NCBI RefSeq assembly: GCF_038002345.1
Contig: NZ_JBBOCJ010000001.1
Span: 1,674,001-1,738,000 of the forward strand
Source: Paenibacillus sp. FSL M7-0420
Lineage (GTDB): Bacteria; Bacillota; Bacilli; Paenibacillales; Paenibacillaceae
DNA: 64,000 nt
Direction of reading: 5' to 3'
Part shown: positions 18,539 through 27,087 of the stretch, piece after piece
Layout: each line of letters begins with the position of its first letter
Position numbering within the stretch: position 1 is the stretch's first letter
The notes under the pieces: generated by a model
What the model was told of the DNA's origin: nothing
The model's input: the letters and a program-made list of their open reading frames with translations, nothing else
The model's database searches: none
Translations under genes and position numbers: made by a program

Positions 18539-19717
18539 ATGAGCATACAGGAACTTAACAGTACATTTATCAAGAAGTACGGGGAGAGCGGGGAAGCCGC
18601 GCGGGTATTCTACGCACCGGGCCGCGTGAATCTGATCGGAGAGCATCTGGACTACAACGGAGGTTATGTTTTCCCGGCCGCCCTGGACTTCGGAACCACC
18701 CTGATCGTGCGCCCGCGTACAGACGGCAAGGTTCAATTCGCATCCACGAATTTCCCTTATGAAGCTTCCATCGACTTCCGCGACACCGGCGCAGCCAAGA
18801 CCGGCGAATGGGTGGACTATCCGGTCGGCGTAATGGTGGAGCTGGCTAAGAAGGGGCACCCGGTATCCGGGGGCTACGATCTTTTGTTCCATGGTGAGAT
18901 TCCTAACGGTTCCGGCTTGTCCTCTTCCGCTTCGATTGAGGTTGTGACCGGCTATGCCTTCCTGACGCTGCTTGGCGGTGACACAGATACGGTGGAGATC
19001 GCTCTGTTGTCCCAGCGTGCGGAGAACCAGTATGTCGGCGTGAATTCCGGGATCATGGACCAGTTCGCAGTAGCCAACGGCAAGCGCGACCACGCGATTC
19101 TGCTAATGTGTGACACGCTGGAGTACAGCCTGGTCCCATTCGTGACGGGCAGCTATAAGCTGGTCATCGGCAACACGAACAAGAAGCGCGGTCTGGTGGA
19201 CTCGAAGTATAATGAGCGCCGCAGCCAATGTGAAGAGGCACTCGCTATTCTGAAGCAGGAGGTTCCATCCCTGTCCTATCTGGCTGAGATGAAGCCTGAG
19301 CAGTTCGAGCTTCACCAGGATAAAATCGCTGACGAGACCGTCAGACGCCGGGCCCGCCATGTGGTGGAGGAGAATCAGCGTGTGCTTGACTCGGTGGAGG
19401 TGCTGAAGAACAATGATCTGAAGCAATTCGGACTCTATATGAATGACTCGCACGTATCCCTGCGCGATCTGTATGAAGTCAGCTGTGAAGAGCTGGACGT
19501 TATGGTAGAAGAAGCGCAGCGCATTCCTGGCACACTGGGCTCACGGATGACCGGCGCAGGATTCGGGGGATGTACGGTATCTCTGGTGCACGAGGATGAT
19601 GTGCAACGTTTCATAACAGAAGTTGGAGAAGCCTACAAGAACAGAACCGGCCTGACCGGCGAATTCTATGTATGCGGCATCGGCAACGGCGTGGAAGAAT
19701 TGAAAGGAGTGAAATAA
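18539..19717 (+). CDS. galK: galactokinase
   Basis: This 392-residue GHMP kinase phosphorylates galactose at C1 with ATP, the first Leloir step. Motifs are the galactokinase signature GRVNLIGEHLDYNGGYVFP at about residues 26-44, the ATP-binding PNGSGLSSSASIE, and the C-terminal GAGFGGCTV. ATG 18539 has GGATGGAG 8 nt upstream; longer in-frame starts lack a site. galE begins 1 bp after the stop, so the two are one operon. Confidence 0.97.
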   Translation: MSIQELNSTFIKKYGESGEAARVFYAPGRVNLIGEHLDYNGGYVFPAALDFGTTLIVRPRTDGKVQFASTNFPYEASIDFRDTGAAKTGEWVDYPVGVMVELAKKGHPVSGGYDLLFHGEIPNGSGLSSSASIEVVTGYAFLTLLGGDTDTVEIALLSQRAENQYVGVNSGIMDQFAVANGKRDHAILLMCDTLEYSLVPFVTGSYKLVIGNTNKKRGLVDSKYNERRSQCEEALAILKQEVPSLSYLAEMKPEQFELHQDKIADETVRRRARHVVEENQRVLDSVEVLKNNDLKQFGLYMNDSHVSLRDLYEVSCEELDVMVEEAQRIPGTLGSRMTGAGFGGCTVSLVHEDDVQRFITEVGEAYKNRTGLTGEFYVCGIGNGVEELKGVK

Positions 19718-19718
19718 G

Positions 19719-20705
19719 ATGGCGATTCTGGTAACGGGCGGCGCAGGATACATCGGTTCACACACAGTAGCAGAGCTGCTGGACCGCGGTGAAGAGGTTG
19801 TGGTGATTGACAATCTGCTGACAGGGCACCGGGAGGCGCTGCTGGGCGGCAAGCTGTACGAGGGCGACCTGCGCGACAAGGCGCTGCTGGCGAAGCTGTT
19901 CTCCGAGAATGAGATCGAAGCGGTGATTCACTTCGCAGCCAGCTCCCTGGTGGGCGAGAGCATGAAGGACCCGGTTAAATACTACGACAACAATGTGTAC
20001 GGAACGCAGTGTCTTCTAGAAGCCATGCAGCATGCCGGTGTGGATAAAATCGTCTTCTCATCCACAGCCGCCACCTACGGCGAACCGGAAAAGGTACCTA
20101 TCGAAGAGACCGACCGCACCGAGCCTGCGAATGTCTACGGTGAGACCAAGCTGACCATGGAACGCATGATGGCCTGGTTCGACAAAGTGCTCGGCATCAA
20201 ATACGTAGCGCTTCGCTACTTCAATGCCGCAGGCGCACATGCCAGCGGCAAGATCGGCGAAGACCACCGTCCGGAGAGCCATCTGATTCCGCTGGTGCTC
20301 CAGGCTGCGCTGAAGCAGCGCGAGAATATCGCAGTGTTCGGGGAAGACTATCCGACAGAGGACGGAACCTGCGTACGCGACTACATTCATGTCAGCGATC
20401 TGGCGGATGCGCATGTCCGTGCAGTCACTTATCTGCGCAGCGGCAGTGCAAGCAATATCTTCAACCTTGGCAACGGCCTGGGCTTCTCAGTGAAGCAGGT
20501 CATTGAGACGGCGAAGAAGGTTACCGGCCTGGACATTCCGGTTGTGGTTCAGGAACGCCGCGCCGGAGATCCGGCAGTGCTCGTCGCTTCCTCTGACAAA
20601 GCCCGCAAGGTTCTGGGCTGGGACCCGCAGCATGCCGACCTGGAAGGCATTATTCAGAGCGCCTGGAGCTGGCACTCTGCCAATCCGCAAGGGTACGGGG
20701 AGTAA
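19719..20705 (+). CDS. galE: UDP-glucose 4-epimerase
   Basis: This 328-residue short-chain dehydrogenase-type enzyme interconverts UDP-galactose and UDP-glucose using bound NAD. It has the Rossmann motif GGAGYIGSHT at residues 6-15, the catalytic SSTAATYG serine region, YGETK with the Tyr and Lys pair, and the family segment GDGTCVRDYIHVSDLADAH in the variant form EDGTCVRDYIHV. GGAGTG of the upstream galK end serves as ribosome binding site. It is the middle gene of galKET. Confidence 0.97.
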   Translation: MAILVTGGAGYIGSHTVAELLDRGEEVVVIDNLLTGHREALLGGKLYEGDLRDKALLAKLFSENEIEAVIHFAASSLVGESMKDPVKYYDNNVYGTQCLLEAMQHAGVDKIVFSSTAATYGEPEKVPIEETDRTEPANVYGETKLTMERMMAWFDKVLGIKYVALRYFNAAGAHASGKIGEDHRPESHLIPLVLQAALKQRENIAVFGEDYPTEDGTCVRDYIHVSDLADAHVRAVTYLRSGSASNIFNLGNGLGFSVKQVIETAKKVTGLDIPVVVQERRAGDPAVLVASSDKARKVLGWDPQHADLEGIIQSAWSWHSANPQGYGE

Positions 20706-20786
20706 GCAGCAATTCTGCTTGTTGCCCGAAGGTGAAATAGACAGAATGCAAAGCGCCGCATAAGGCACCATAGAAGGAGAAATGAA

Positions 20787-22370
20787 ATGCAGAACGATAA
20801 TAGTACGGCTTCTGCCGCTGAGAAGGCGCTGTATGCGATTGAACAGCTGGTTCTGTTTGCCGGACATACGGGACTTATCCAGCCAGCAGATGTGGATTAC
20901 AGCCGCAATGAACTCCTGGACCAGTTCGGCTTCAGCGAGCCGTATCCCGGCGAGTTCACTGAAGGTCCGCTGGACAGTCCGCAGGCCCCGCTGGACCAGC
21001 TGATTGATTACGGGTTCAGTCTCGGGCTGATCCCGGAGAATACCGATACGTACCGCGACCTGCTGGATGCGAAGATTATGGGCCTTCTGATGGCCCGCCC
21101 GTCTGAGGTCAATGCGGAGTTCGCCGCGATCCAGGCGGCACAGGGCATTCAGGCGGCAACGGACCGCTTTTATAAGCTGAGCATTGATTCCAACTATATC
21201 CGTATGGACCGTGTAGCGAAGAATGTGTATTGGCTTCAGGAGTCGCCGTACGGGGATATTGAGATGACAATCAACCTCTCCAAGCCGGAGAAAAGTCCGA
21301 AGGAAATCGCTATGGCCCGGCTGCTTCCGCCTCCGGTCTATCCGAAGTGCCAGCTCTGCCGCGAGAATGTCGGCTATGCCGGCCGGGTCAATCACCCGCC
21401 GCGTCAGAACCTGCGCGTGATCCCGCTCCCGATGAACAACGAGAAATGGTTCTTCCAGTACTCGCCGTATGTCTACTATAACGAGCATTGCATTGTGTTC
21501 CACCACGATCATGTGCCGATGAAGCTGACGAAGGATACGCTGAAGCGTCTGCTTAGCTTCGTGGAAGCCTTCCCGCATTATTTCATCGGCTCGAATGCCG
21601 ATCTGCCGATTGTCGGCGGCTCGATTCTGACGCATGACCACTTCCAGGGCGGACGGCATACGTTCCCGATCCAGAAGGCACCCAAAGAGGATACCTTCAC
21701 GCATGCCTCGTATCCCGGTGTCAGCTTAAGCACTGTGAAGTGGCCGATGTCCGTGCTGCGGATGCATGCGGAAGATCCGGCGGTGCTGCTGGAGGCAGGC
21801 AACCATATCTACGAGTCCTGGAAAAGGTATAGCGATCCGGCCGCCGAAGTGCTGGCGTTCAGTGAAGAGGACGGAGAGAGCGTTCCGCACAACACTGTTA
21901 CCCCTATCGTGCGCCGGGCAGAGGACGGCGGCTACGAGATGGATCTGGTGCTGCGCAACAACCGGACCAGCGAAGAATATCCCGAAGGGATCTTCCACCC
22001 GCACCGGGAGATGCACCATATCAAGAAGGAGAACATCGGCCTGATTGAGGTGATGGGCCTGGCTATTCTGCCGGGACGGCTTAAGGAAGAGCTTGACGCC
22101 ATCGCCGGCATACTGGCGGGCGATACTGCGCTTCTCGGAGCTGTCCAGAGCGAGGGCAAGGATCATCCGCTGGCGCTGCATGCTTCCTGGATTGTAGAGC
22201 TGGTAAGCCGCTTCAGTACCTCCCTGAACCGCGAAGAAGCAGTGAAGGCCGTGCAGAATGAGGTGGGTACGAAGTTCACCCACATTCTGGAGCATGCCGG
22301 AGTCTACAAACGCACGCCGGAAGGGCAGGCGGCCTTCCGCCGGTTCCTGAACAGCAGTGGTTTTAACTGA
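20787..22370 (+). CDS. galT: UDP-glucose--hexose-1-phosphate uridylyltransferase, class II
   Basis: This 527-residue enzyme swaps UMP between UDP-glucose and galactose-1-phosphate. Its length and sequence fit the Firmicute class II GalT, not the 350-residue E. coli type. The conserved LTHDHFQGGRHTFPI holds the His-x-His-x-Gln nucleotidylation motif, and CQLCRENVGYAGR an early Cys pair. ATG 20787 follows AAGGAGAA. It is the last gene of the galactose operon, 81 bp after galE, and is followed by a terminator at 22411. Confidence 0.96.
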   Translation: MQNDNSTASAAEKALYAIEQLVLFAGHTGLIQPADVDYSRNELLDQFGFSEPYPGEFTEGPLDSPQAPLDQLIDYGFSLGLIPENTDTYRDLLDAKIMGLLMARPSEVNAEFAAIQAAQGIQAATDRFYKLSIDSNYIRMDRVAKNVYWLQESPYGDIEMTINLSKPEKSPKEIAMARLLPPPVYPKCQLCRENVGYAGRVNHPPRQNLRVIPLPMNNEKWFFQYSPYVYYNEHCIVFHHDHVPMKLTKDTLKRLLSFVEAFPHYFIGSNADLPIVGGSILTHDHFQGGRHTFPIQKAPKEDTFTHASYPGVSLSTVKWPMSVLRMHAEDPAVLLEAGNHIYESWKRYSDPAAEVLAFSEEDGESVPHNTVTPIVRRAEDGGYEMDLVLRNNRTSEEYPEGIFHPHREMHHIKKENIGLIEVMGLAILPGRLKEELDAIAGILAGDTALLGAVQSEGKDHPLALHASWIVELVSRFSTSLNREEAVKAVQNEVGTKFTHILEHAGVYKRTPEGQAAFRRFLNSSGFN

Positions 22371-22410
22371 GAGCATACTTACTTAATTTAATGATCGCAA
22401 AATTTACTGT

Positions 22411-22439
22411 CCCTGCCGGATTCGGCGGGGGCATTTTTT
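22411..22439 (+). terminator. Rho-independent terminator of galKET
   Basis: CCCTGCCG pairs with CGGCGGGG across GATT, followed by GCA and six T. It lies 41 bp after the galT stop. Confidence 0.85.
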
Positions 22440-22495
22440 ATCATTGGGAAATGATGATATTCGCCTCTATTGTGGATTAATTACTGCTGCCTGCG

Positions 22496-22685
22496 GATGA
22501 AACGGACTGAGAAGACGTTATATCCCTCAGAAACTAATAAATGAGGATGTAACGGACTGAGAAGCGCTTATCTTGTTCATTTGAGCGTAATATGACGGAT
22601 ATCAGGACGCTTAACGGAATCTCAGTCCGTTTATCCTGTCATCTGATCAGATTTGCCAACATAACGGAATCTCAGTCCAACTTAC
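22496..22685. repeat. family E repeat: two forward and two inverted units, 50-bp pitch
   Basis: AACGGACTGAGAAG occurs at 22501 and 22551 (forward). AACGGAATCTCAGTCC, the same motif inverted, occurs at 22613 and 22663. Start-to-start spacing is 50 bp in both pairs. The inverted unit at 22613-22632 also carries its own dyad, AACGGA with TCCGTT. The whole block fills the 427-bp gap between the galT terminator and the alcohol dehydrogenase promoter; otherwise that gap holds only those two elements. Confidence 0.75.
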
Positions 22686-22725
22686 GGGTAGAGGAGTAAA
22701 GTATGCCTGTCTCTTTCCGGGCCAT

Positions 22726-22754
22726 TTGAATGCGCCAAGCCGGAGGACTATAAT
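22726..22754 (+). promoter_or_regulatory. sigma-A promoter of the alcohol dehydrogenase gene
   Basis: TTGAAT and TATAAT are separated by exactly 17 bp, with the -10 44 bp before the start codon. Confidence 0.75.
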
Positions 22755-22797
22755 AGACAGGTGCTTCACATTCACATACTCATGGAGGTTTACTCAT

Positions 22798-23961
22798 ATG
22801 CGCAAGTTTGAATTTTATAACCCGACCAAGCTTATTTTCGGACAGGGAACATTGCAGGCACTCCGTACCGAGGTGCCGAAATACGGTAAGAACGTACTGC
22901 TGATGTACGGCGGCGGCAGCATCAAGCGCAGCGGCTTGTACGACAACGTCATCGCTGAGCTGGCAGCGGTTGGTGCCGTAGTTACCGAGCTTGCCGGAGT
23001 GGAGCCGAATCCGCGTCTCTCGACGGTACATAAGGGTGTAGCGTTATGCCGCGAGCATAATATCGACCTGATTCTTGCCGTCGGCGGCGGCAGTGTGCTT
23101 GATTGTGCCAAGGCGGTGGCCGTCGGAGCGAAATATGAAGGGGATATGTGGGACTTCGTAGAACGCAAGGCCGCACCTCAAGGTGCGCTTCCGTTTGGAA
23201 CGGTGCTGACAATGGCAGCCACCGGCTCCGAAATGAACAACGGCTCGGTGATCACCAACGAAGTGACCAAGGAGAAAATGGGCTGGGGCAGCATCCATGC
23301 CTATCCGGCATTCTCGGTTCTTGACCCGGAGAACACCTTCTCCCTGCCGCGTGACCAGACAGTCTACGGTATGGTGGACATCATGTCCCATACGCTGGAG
23401 CATTATTTCCATACAGACAGCAATACGCCCTTACAGGACGGCTTCTTGGAGGCTCTGCTTCGTACGGTCATTGAGACGGCGCCGAAGCTGATTGAGGATC
23501 TGAACAACTACGAGCTGCGCGAGACCATTATGTACTGCGGGACGATGGCGCTGAACGGAATGGTCAGCATGGGCTTTGCCGGTGACTGGGCTACGCACAA
23601 CATTGAGCATGCCGTATCCGCTGTGTATGATATTCCCCACGGCGGCGGCCTGGCGATTCTCTTCCCGCAGTGGATGAGATATAACCTCAGCACGAATCCT
23701 GCCCGCTTCCGCCTGCTGGCTGTGAACGTGTTCGGCATTGACCCTGCCGGCAAAACCGATGAACAGACCGGCCTCGAAGGCATTGAAGCGCTCCGCCGCT
23801 TCTGGGATTCCATTGGCGCTCCGAAGACGCTCGGCGATTACGACATCGACGACAGCGAAATCGGCAGCATGGCCGACAAGGCGGTCCGCTTCGGTCCGTT
23901 CGGCAACTTCCGCAAGCTGGAGCGTCAGGACGTAGTTGAAATTTATAAGCTGGCTTTGTAA
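22798..23961 (+). CDS. iron-containing alcohol dehydrogenase (butanol dehydrogenase-like)
   Basis: This 387-residue cytoplasmic NAD(P)H-dependent dehydrogenase belongs to the Fe-ADH family, BDH/YugJ-YugK branch. The N-terminal [17 protein letters not shown], the cofactor motif [13 protein letters not shown], and the metal-binding region [12 protein letters not shown] with a later His in [15 protein letters not shown] are all present. ATG 22798 follows GGAGG (22784-22788); an upstream in-frame ATG would begin before the likely transcript. It probably reduces aldehydes to alcohols during oxygen-limited growth, although its substrate range is not visible here. Confidence 0.93.
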   Translation: MRKFEFYNPTKLIFGQGTLQALRTEVPKYGKNVLLMYGGGSIKRSGLYDNVIAELAAVGAVVTELAGVEPNPRLSTVHKGVALCREHNIDLILAVGGGSVLDCAKAVAVGAKYEGDMWDFVERKAAPQGALPFGTVLTMAATGSEMNNGSVITNEVTKEKMGWGSIHAYPAFSVLDPENTFSLPRDQTVYGMVDIMSHTLEHYFHTDSNTPLQDGFLEALLRTVIETAPKLIEDLNNYELRETIMYCGTMALNGMVSMGFAGDWATHNIEHAVSAVYDIPHGGGLAILFPQWMRYNLSTNPARFRLLAVNVFGIDPAGKTDEQTGLEGIEALRRFWDSIGAPKTLGDYDIDDSEIGSMADKAVRFGPFGNFRKLERQDVVEIYKLAL

Positions 23962-23979
23962 GTCAGCCATCGGCAGTAC

Positions 23980-24010
23980 AGCCGCTTCCCGTCTACGGGG
24001 GCGGCTTCTT
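23980..24010 (+). terminator. probable terminator after the alcohol dehydrogenase gene
   Basis: AGCCGC.TCCCGT pairs with ACGGG.GCGGCT, followed by TCTTT. The T tract is weak. Confidence 0.6.
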
Positions 24011-24067
24011 TGGTCTGTTAATTTTCCCGCTTCCGGCATACATTAATGAGAGCAATACCCAACTTTG

Positions 24068-24094
24068 TGAAACCAAGGGCATGACAGTTGCGTT
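24068..24094 (+). promoter_or_regulatory. candidate sigma-W (ECF) promoter of yuaF-floT
   Basis: TGAAAC (24068-24073) and CGTT (24091-24094) are spaced 17 bp. This is close to the Bacillus sigma-W pattern TGAAAC-N16/17-CGTA. The yuaF operon of B. subtilis is a known sigma-W target. Confidence 0.5.
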
Positions 24095-24139
24095 TATACT
24101 AGTATGACAGTCCGGAAGTAATGACGGGAGGAGACTAAC

Positions 24140-24676
24140 ATGCAAACGCTGTATTTGGGCTGTTTGGCGCTGGGTATTCTTTTTGCTGTAGTCAGTGTAG
24201 TGGTAGGCGACCTGATTGGGAGCGCTCTGGACGGGATTTTTGACATCGTATCCTTTGATTTCCTGAATCCTACCCTATTGGCAGGAGGGATCACTGTATT
24301 CGGTGGAGCAGGCATGCTGCTGGGCCGCTACAGCGGACTGGAAGATGGCGTGATTCTCGCCTTGTCCCTGCTGGTTGCGGCATTCGTGGGCGTATTGATG
24401 CATTTGGTGGTAGTGAAGCCAATGAGGAACAGCGAGATGTCGAACGGCTTCTCCATGAATGAACTGCCGGGTAAGATCGGTGAGGTTACCGTCCCGGTCC
24501 CCGGCACAGGCTACGGTGAGATTATGGTGAAGTTCGGTGCAGGCAACAGCCTGCATACGGCGGCCAGCTTCGAGCAGCATGCACTGCCGGCCGGAATCAA
24601 GGTTGTAGTAGTTGAGGTACGTGAGGGTGTAGCACTTGTGTCTGAATTCGAAGAGAGAAAAGGAGTGGACTTATGA
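24140..24676 (+). CDS. yuaF: NfeD-like membrane protein YuaF
   Basis: This 178-residue protein has about three membrane segments in its first 95 residues (LYLGCLALGILFAVVSVVV, then GGITVFGGAGMLLG and LALSLLVAAFVGVLMHLVV). A C-terminal soluble OB-like domain follows, with GKIGEVTVPVPGTGYGEI and a beta-rich end. This is the YuaF type of NfeD family, the usual partner of flotillin, and it sits directly before floT with a 4-bp overlap. In B. subtilis the pair organises membrane microdomains and responds to envelope stress. GGGAGGAG precedes ATG 24140. Confidence 0.85.
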   Translation: MQTLYLGCLALGILFAVVSVVVGDLIGSALDGIFDIVSFDFLNPTLLAGGITVFGGAGMLLGRYSGLEDGVILALSLLVAAFVGVLMHLVVVKPMRNSEMSNGFSMNELPGKIGEVTVPVPGTGYGEIMVKFGAGNSLHTAASFEQHALPAGIKVVVVEVREGVALVSEFEERKGVDL

Positions 24677-26262
24677 TGCTAGAGAATATTCCAGAATCCC
24701 TATTTATACCTGCGATAGTAATCGCTGTACTGCTTGTCCTCGGACTCGCCTTCTGGGCGCGTTACAAGACGGTTGGCCCGGATGAAGGCATGATCGTCAC
24801 CGGTTCCTTCCTGGGCAACAATCATATATCAGATGATGGCTCCGGCCGCAAAATCAAAATCGTCCGCGGCGGCGGTGCATTCATTCTGCCCGTCTTCCAG
24901 AAGGCGGAGTTCATGTCGCTGCTCTCCCATAAGCTCGATGTGACGACCCCGGAGGTCTATACGGAGCAAGGCGTGCCGGTCATTGCCGACGGGGTCGCCA
25001 TCATCAAGGTAGGCAGCTCCACGGAAGATGTGGCAACGGCAGCCGAGCAGTTCATGGGCAAGCCGATTGAATCCCTGAAGAGCGAAGCGCAGGAAGTGCT
25101 GGAAGGACATCTGCGGGCGATTCTTGGTACGATGACCGTAGAAGAGGTCTACCGCAACCGGGACCGCTTCGCCCAGGAGGTTCAGGGGGTTGCCGCCCGT
25201 GACCTGAAGAAGATGGGACTTCAGATTGTCTCATTTACCATCAAGGACGTACGCGATAAGCACGGATACCTGGAAGCGCTGGGTAAACCGCGGATTGCCG
25301 CAGTGAAGCGGGATGCGGAGATTGCGGAAGCGGAAGCTGTCCGTGACGCGCGGATTCAGAAGGCCAATGCCGAGGAGCAGGGGCAGAAGGCGGAGCTGCT
25401 GCGGGATACCAACATTGCCGAAGCATCGAAGGAGAACCAGCTCAAGGTCGCAGCGTTCAAGCGCGATCAGGATACTGCCAAGGCGGAAGCCGATCAGGCG
25501 TACCACATTCAGGAGGCGCGTGCCAAGCAGACCGTGGTGGAAGAGCAGATGAAGGTTGAGCTGGTCCGCAAGGAACGCGAAATCGATATTCAGGCGAAGG
25601 AAATCCAGGTACGCGAGAAGCAGTATGATGCTGAAGTGAAGAAGAAAGCGGAAGCAGACCGTTATGCGGTAGAGCAGGCGGCGGAAGCCGACAAGGCCAA
25701 GCGCATGCGTGAAGCCGATGCTGTGCAGTACAGCATTGAGACTCAGGCTAAGGCAACCTCCGAGCAGAAGCGGCTGGAAGGTCAGGCGATTGCGGATGCA
25801 GAGCTGGCCAAAGGTAAAGCAGAGTCTGAAGTTATCCGTCTGCGCGGTCTGGCCGAAGCGGAAGCCAAGGAGAAGCTGGCAGAAGCCTTCCAGAAATTCG
25901 GCGAAGCGGCGGTTCTCGATATTATCGTCAAAATGCTGCCTGAGCTGGCCGGGAAGATTGCCGAGCCGCTGGCGTCTATCGACAAGCTGACTGTGGTGGA
26001 TACCGGCAACGGTGAAGGAGCTGCGCGTGTCAGTAATTATGTGACCCAACTGATGTCGACAGCCCCCGAGATGCTCAAAAGTGTGTCCGGTATTGACGTC
26101 GAGGCGCTGATCAAAGGGCTGACGAAGGGCAATTCTGAACAGAAGGATGTTGTCAGACACACAGCAGCACCCATAACCTCTGTGGTCTCAAGACCGGCCC
26201 CGGCTGCTGCTCCGGTCACTCCGGCACAACCGGTGGAACCTTCAGAACACCCTGAAGGATAA
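24673..26262 (+). CDS. floT: flotillin
   Basis: This 529-residue flotillin (YuaG) has an N-terminal membrane segment (about residues 8-30), an SPFH/PHB domain (about 35-210) and a long Glu/Ala/Lys/Arg-rich coiled coil (about 210-400) that mediates oligomerisation. A C-terminal region with LPELAGKIAEPLASIDKLTV and a Pro/Ala tail follows. It starts inside the yuaF stop codon, so the pair is translationally coupled. It scaffolds detergent-resistant membrane domains. Confidence 0.95.
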   Translation: MMLENIPESLFIPAIVIAVLLVLGLAFWARYKTVGPDEGMIVTGSFLGNNHISDDGSGRKIKIVRGGGAFILPVFQKAEFMSLLSHKLDVTTPEVYTEQGVPVIADGVAIIKVGSSTEDVATAAEQFMGKPIESLKSEAQEVLEGHLRAILGTMTVEEVYRNRDRFAQEVQGVAARDLKKMGLQIVSFTIKDVRDKHGYLEALGKPRIAAVKRDAEIAEAEAVRDARIQKANAEEQGQKAELLRDTNIAEASKENQLKVAAFKRDQDTAKAEADQAYHIQEARAKQTVVEEQMKVELVRKEREIDIQAKEIQVREKQYDAEVKKKAEADRYAVEQAAEADKAKRMREADAVQYSIETQAKATSEQKRLEGQAIADAELAKGKAESEVIRLRGLAEAEAKEKLAEAFQKFGEAAVLDIIVKMLPELAGKIAEPLASIDKLTVVDTGNGEGAARVSNYVTQLMSTAPEMLKSVSGIDVEALIKGLTKGNSEQKDVVRHTAAPITSVVSRPAPAAAPVTPAQPVEPSEHPEG

Positions 26263-26279
26263 GAGCAGAGCAAGCCACC

Positions 26280-26321
26280 AAGGTATGGCAGGCAGCAGTA
26301 ACGCCAGCCATACCTTTTTTG
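26280..26321 (+). terminator. Rho-independent terminator after floT
   Basis: AAGGTATGG pairs with CCATACCTT around a loop, followed by a T run. Confidence 0.85.
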
Positions 26322-26379
26322 TAAGTGATCCGCGCAACAGAGATTCCTTATCGTTCAACGCTGAAACGGAGGCAGAGGC

Positions 26380-27087
26380 ATGGAGCTTATACTGGATAAT
26401 ATACGCAAGAGCTTTGACAGCAGAGAGGTGCTGAAGGGAATTGACTTCACCTTCGAGCAAGGCAAGATATACGGCTTGCTCGGCCGTAACGGCGCGGGGA
26501 AGACCTCGTTGTTCAACTGCCTGAGCGGGGAGATCCAAATGGACAGCGGCGGGGCTTTTCTGCGGAGAGATGAAGTGAGTCTTCCGCTGCTTGAGGAGGA
26601 GATCGGCTACGTCTTTTCCTTGCCGATTCTGCCTGACTTCCTGACCGGTTATGAGTTTGTGAAGTTCTACATGGACATCAATAAAGGGAAGATCCAAGCG
26701 GACCGGACCATCGAGGAATATTTCGATATCATCCGTTTCGAGGAGGCGGACAGGCACCGTCTGATCAAGGGCTATTCCCACGGGATGAAGAACAAAATTC
26801 AGATGCTGTGCTTTATCATCTCCCGTCCGCCGCTGATCCTGCTGGATGAGCCGTTAACCTCGTTCGATGTGGTAGTTGCGCTGGAGATCAAGAAGCTGCT
26901 GCGGGAGATGAAGCAGGATCATATCATTATTTTCTCCACTCATATTCTGCAGCTGGCCGCCGATCTCTGCGATGAGCTGGTGATTCTGAATAACGGCACA
27001 CTGCGGGAGATTCCGGCGGAGACCCTGCACAGTCCGGAATTTGAAGAGCAGATTATTGCCCTGCTGAAGGATGAGGATCATGATTAG
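26380..27087 (+). CDS. ABC transporter ATP-binding protein
   Basis: This 235-residue nucleotide-binding subunit has Walker A GLLGRNGAGKTS, Walker B LILLDEPLTSFD and the H-loop FSTHIL. The signature region reads YSHGMKNK instead of the LSGGQ consensus, which is seen in ABC-2 type exporter ATPases. Its last 8 bases overlap the next gene, which encodes the membrane partner. Transport direction is probably outward, but no substrate gene is linked. Confidence 0.9.
   Translation: MELILDNIRKSFDSREVLKGIDFTFEQGKIYGLLGRNGAGKTSLFNCLSGEIQMDSGGAFLRRDEVSLPLLEEEIGYVFSLPILPDFLTGYEFVKFYMDINKGKIQADRTIEEYFDIIRFEEADRHRLIKGYSHGMKNKIQMLCFIISRPPLILLDEPLTSFDVVVALEIKKLLREMKQDHIIIFSTHILQLAADLCDELVILNNGTLREIPAETLHSPEFEEQIIALLKDEDHD

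Noticed and set aside
20487..21704. 405-residue minus-strand frame over galE-galT
   Set aside because: It lies opposite two certain genes and has no family features.
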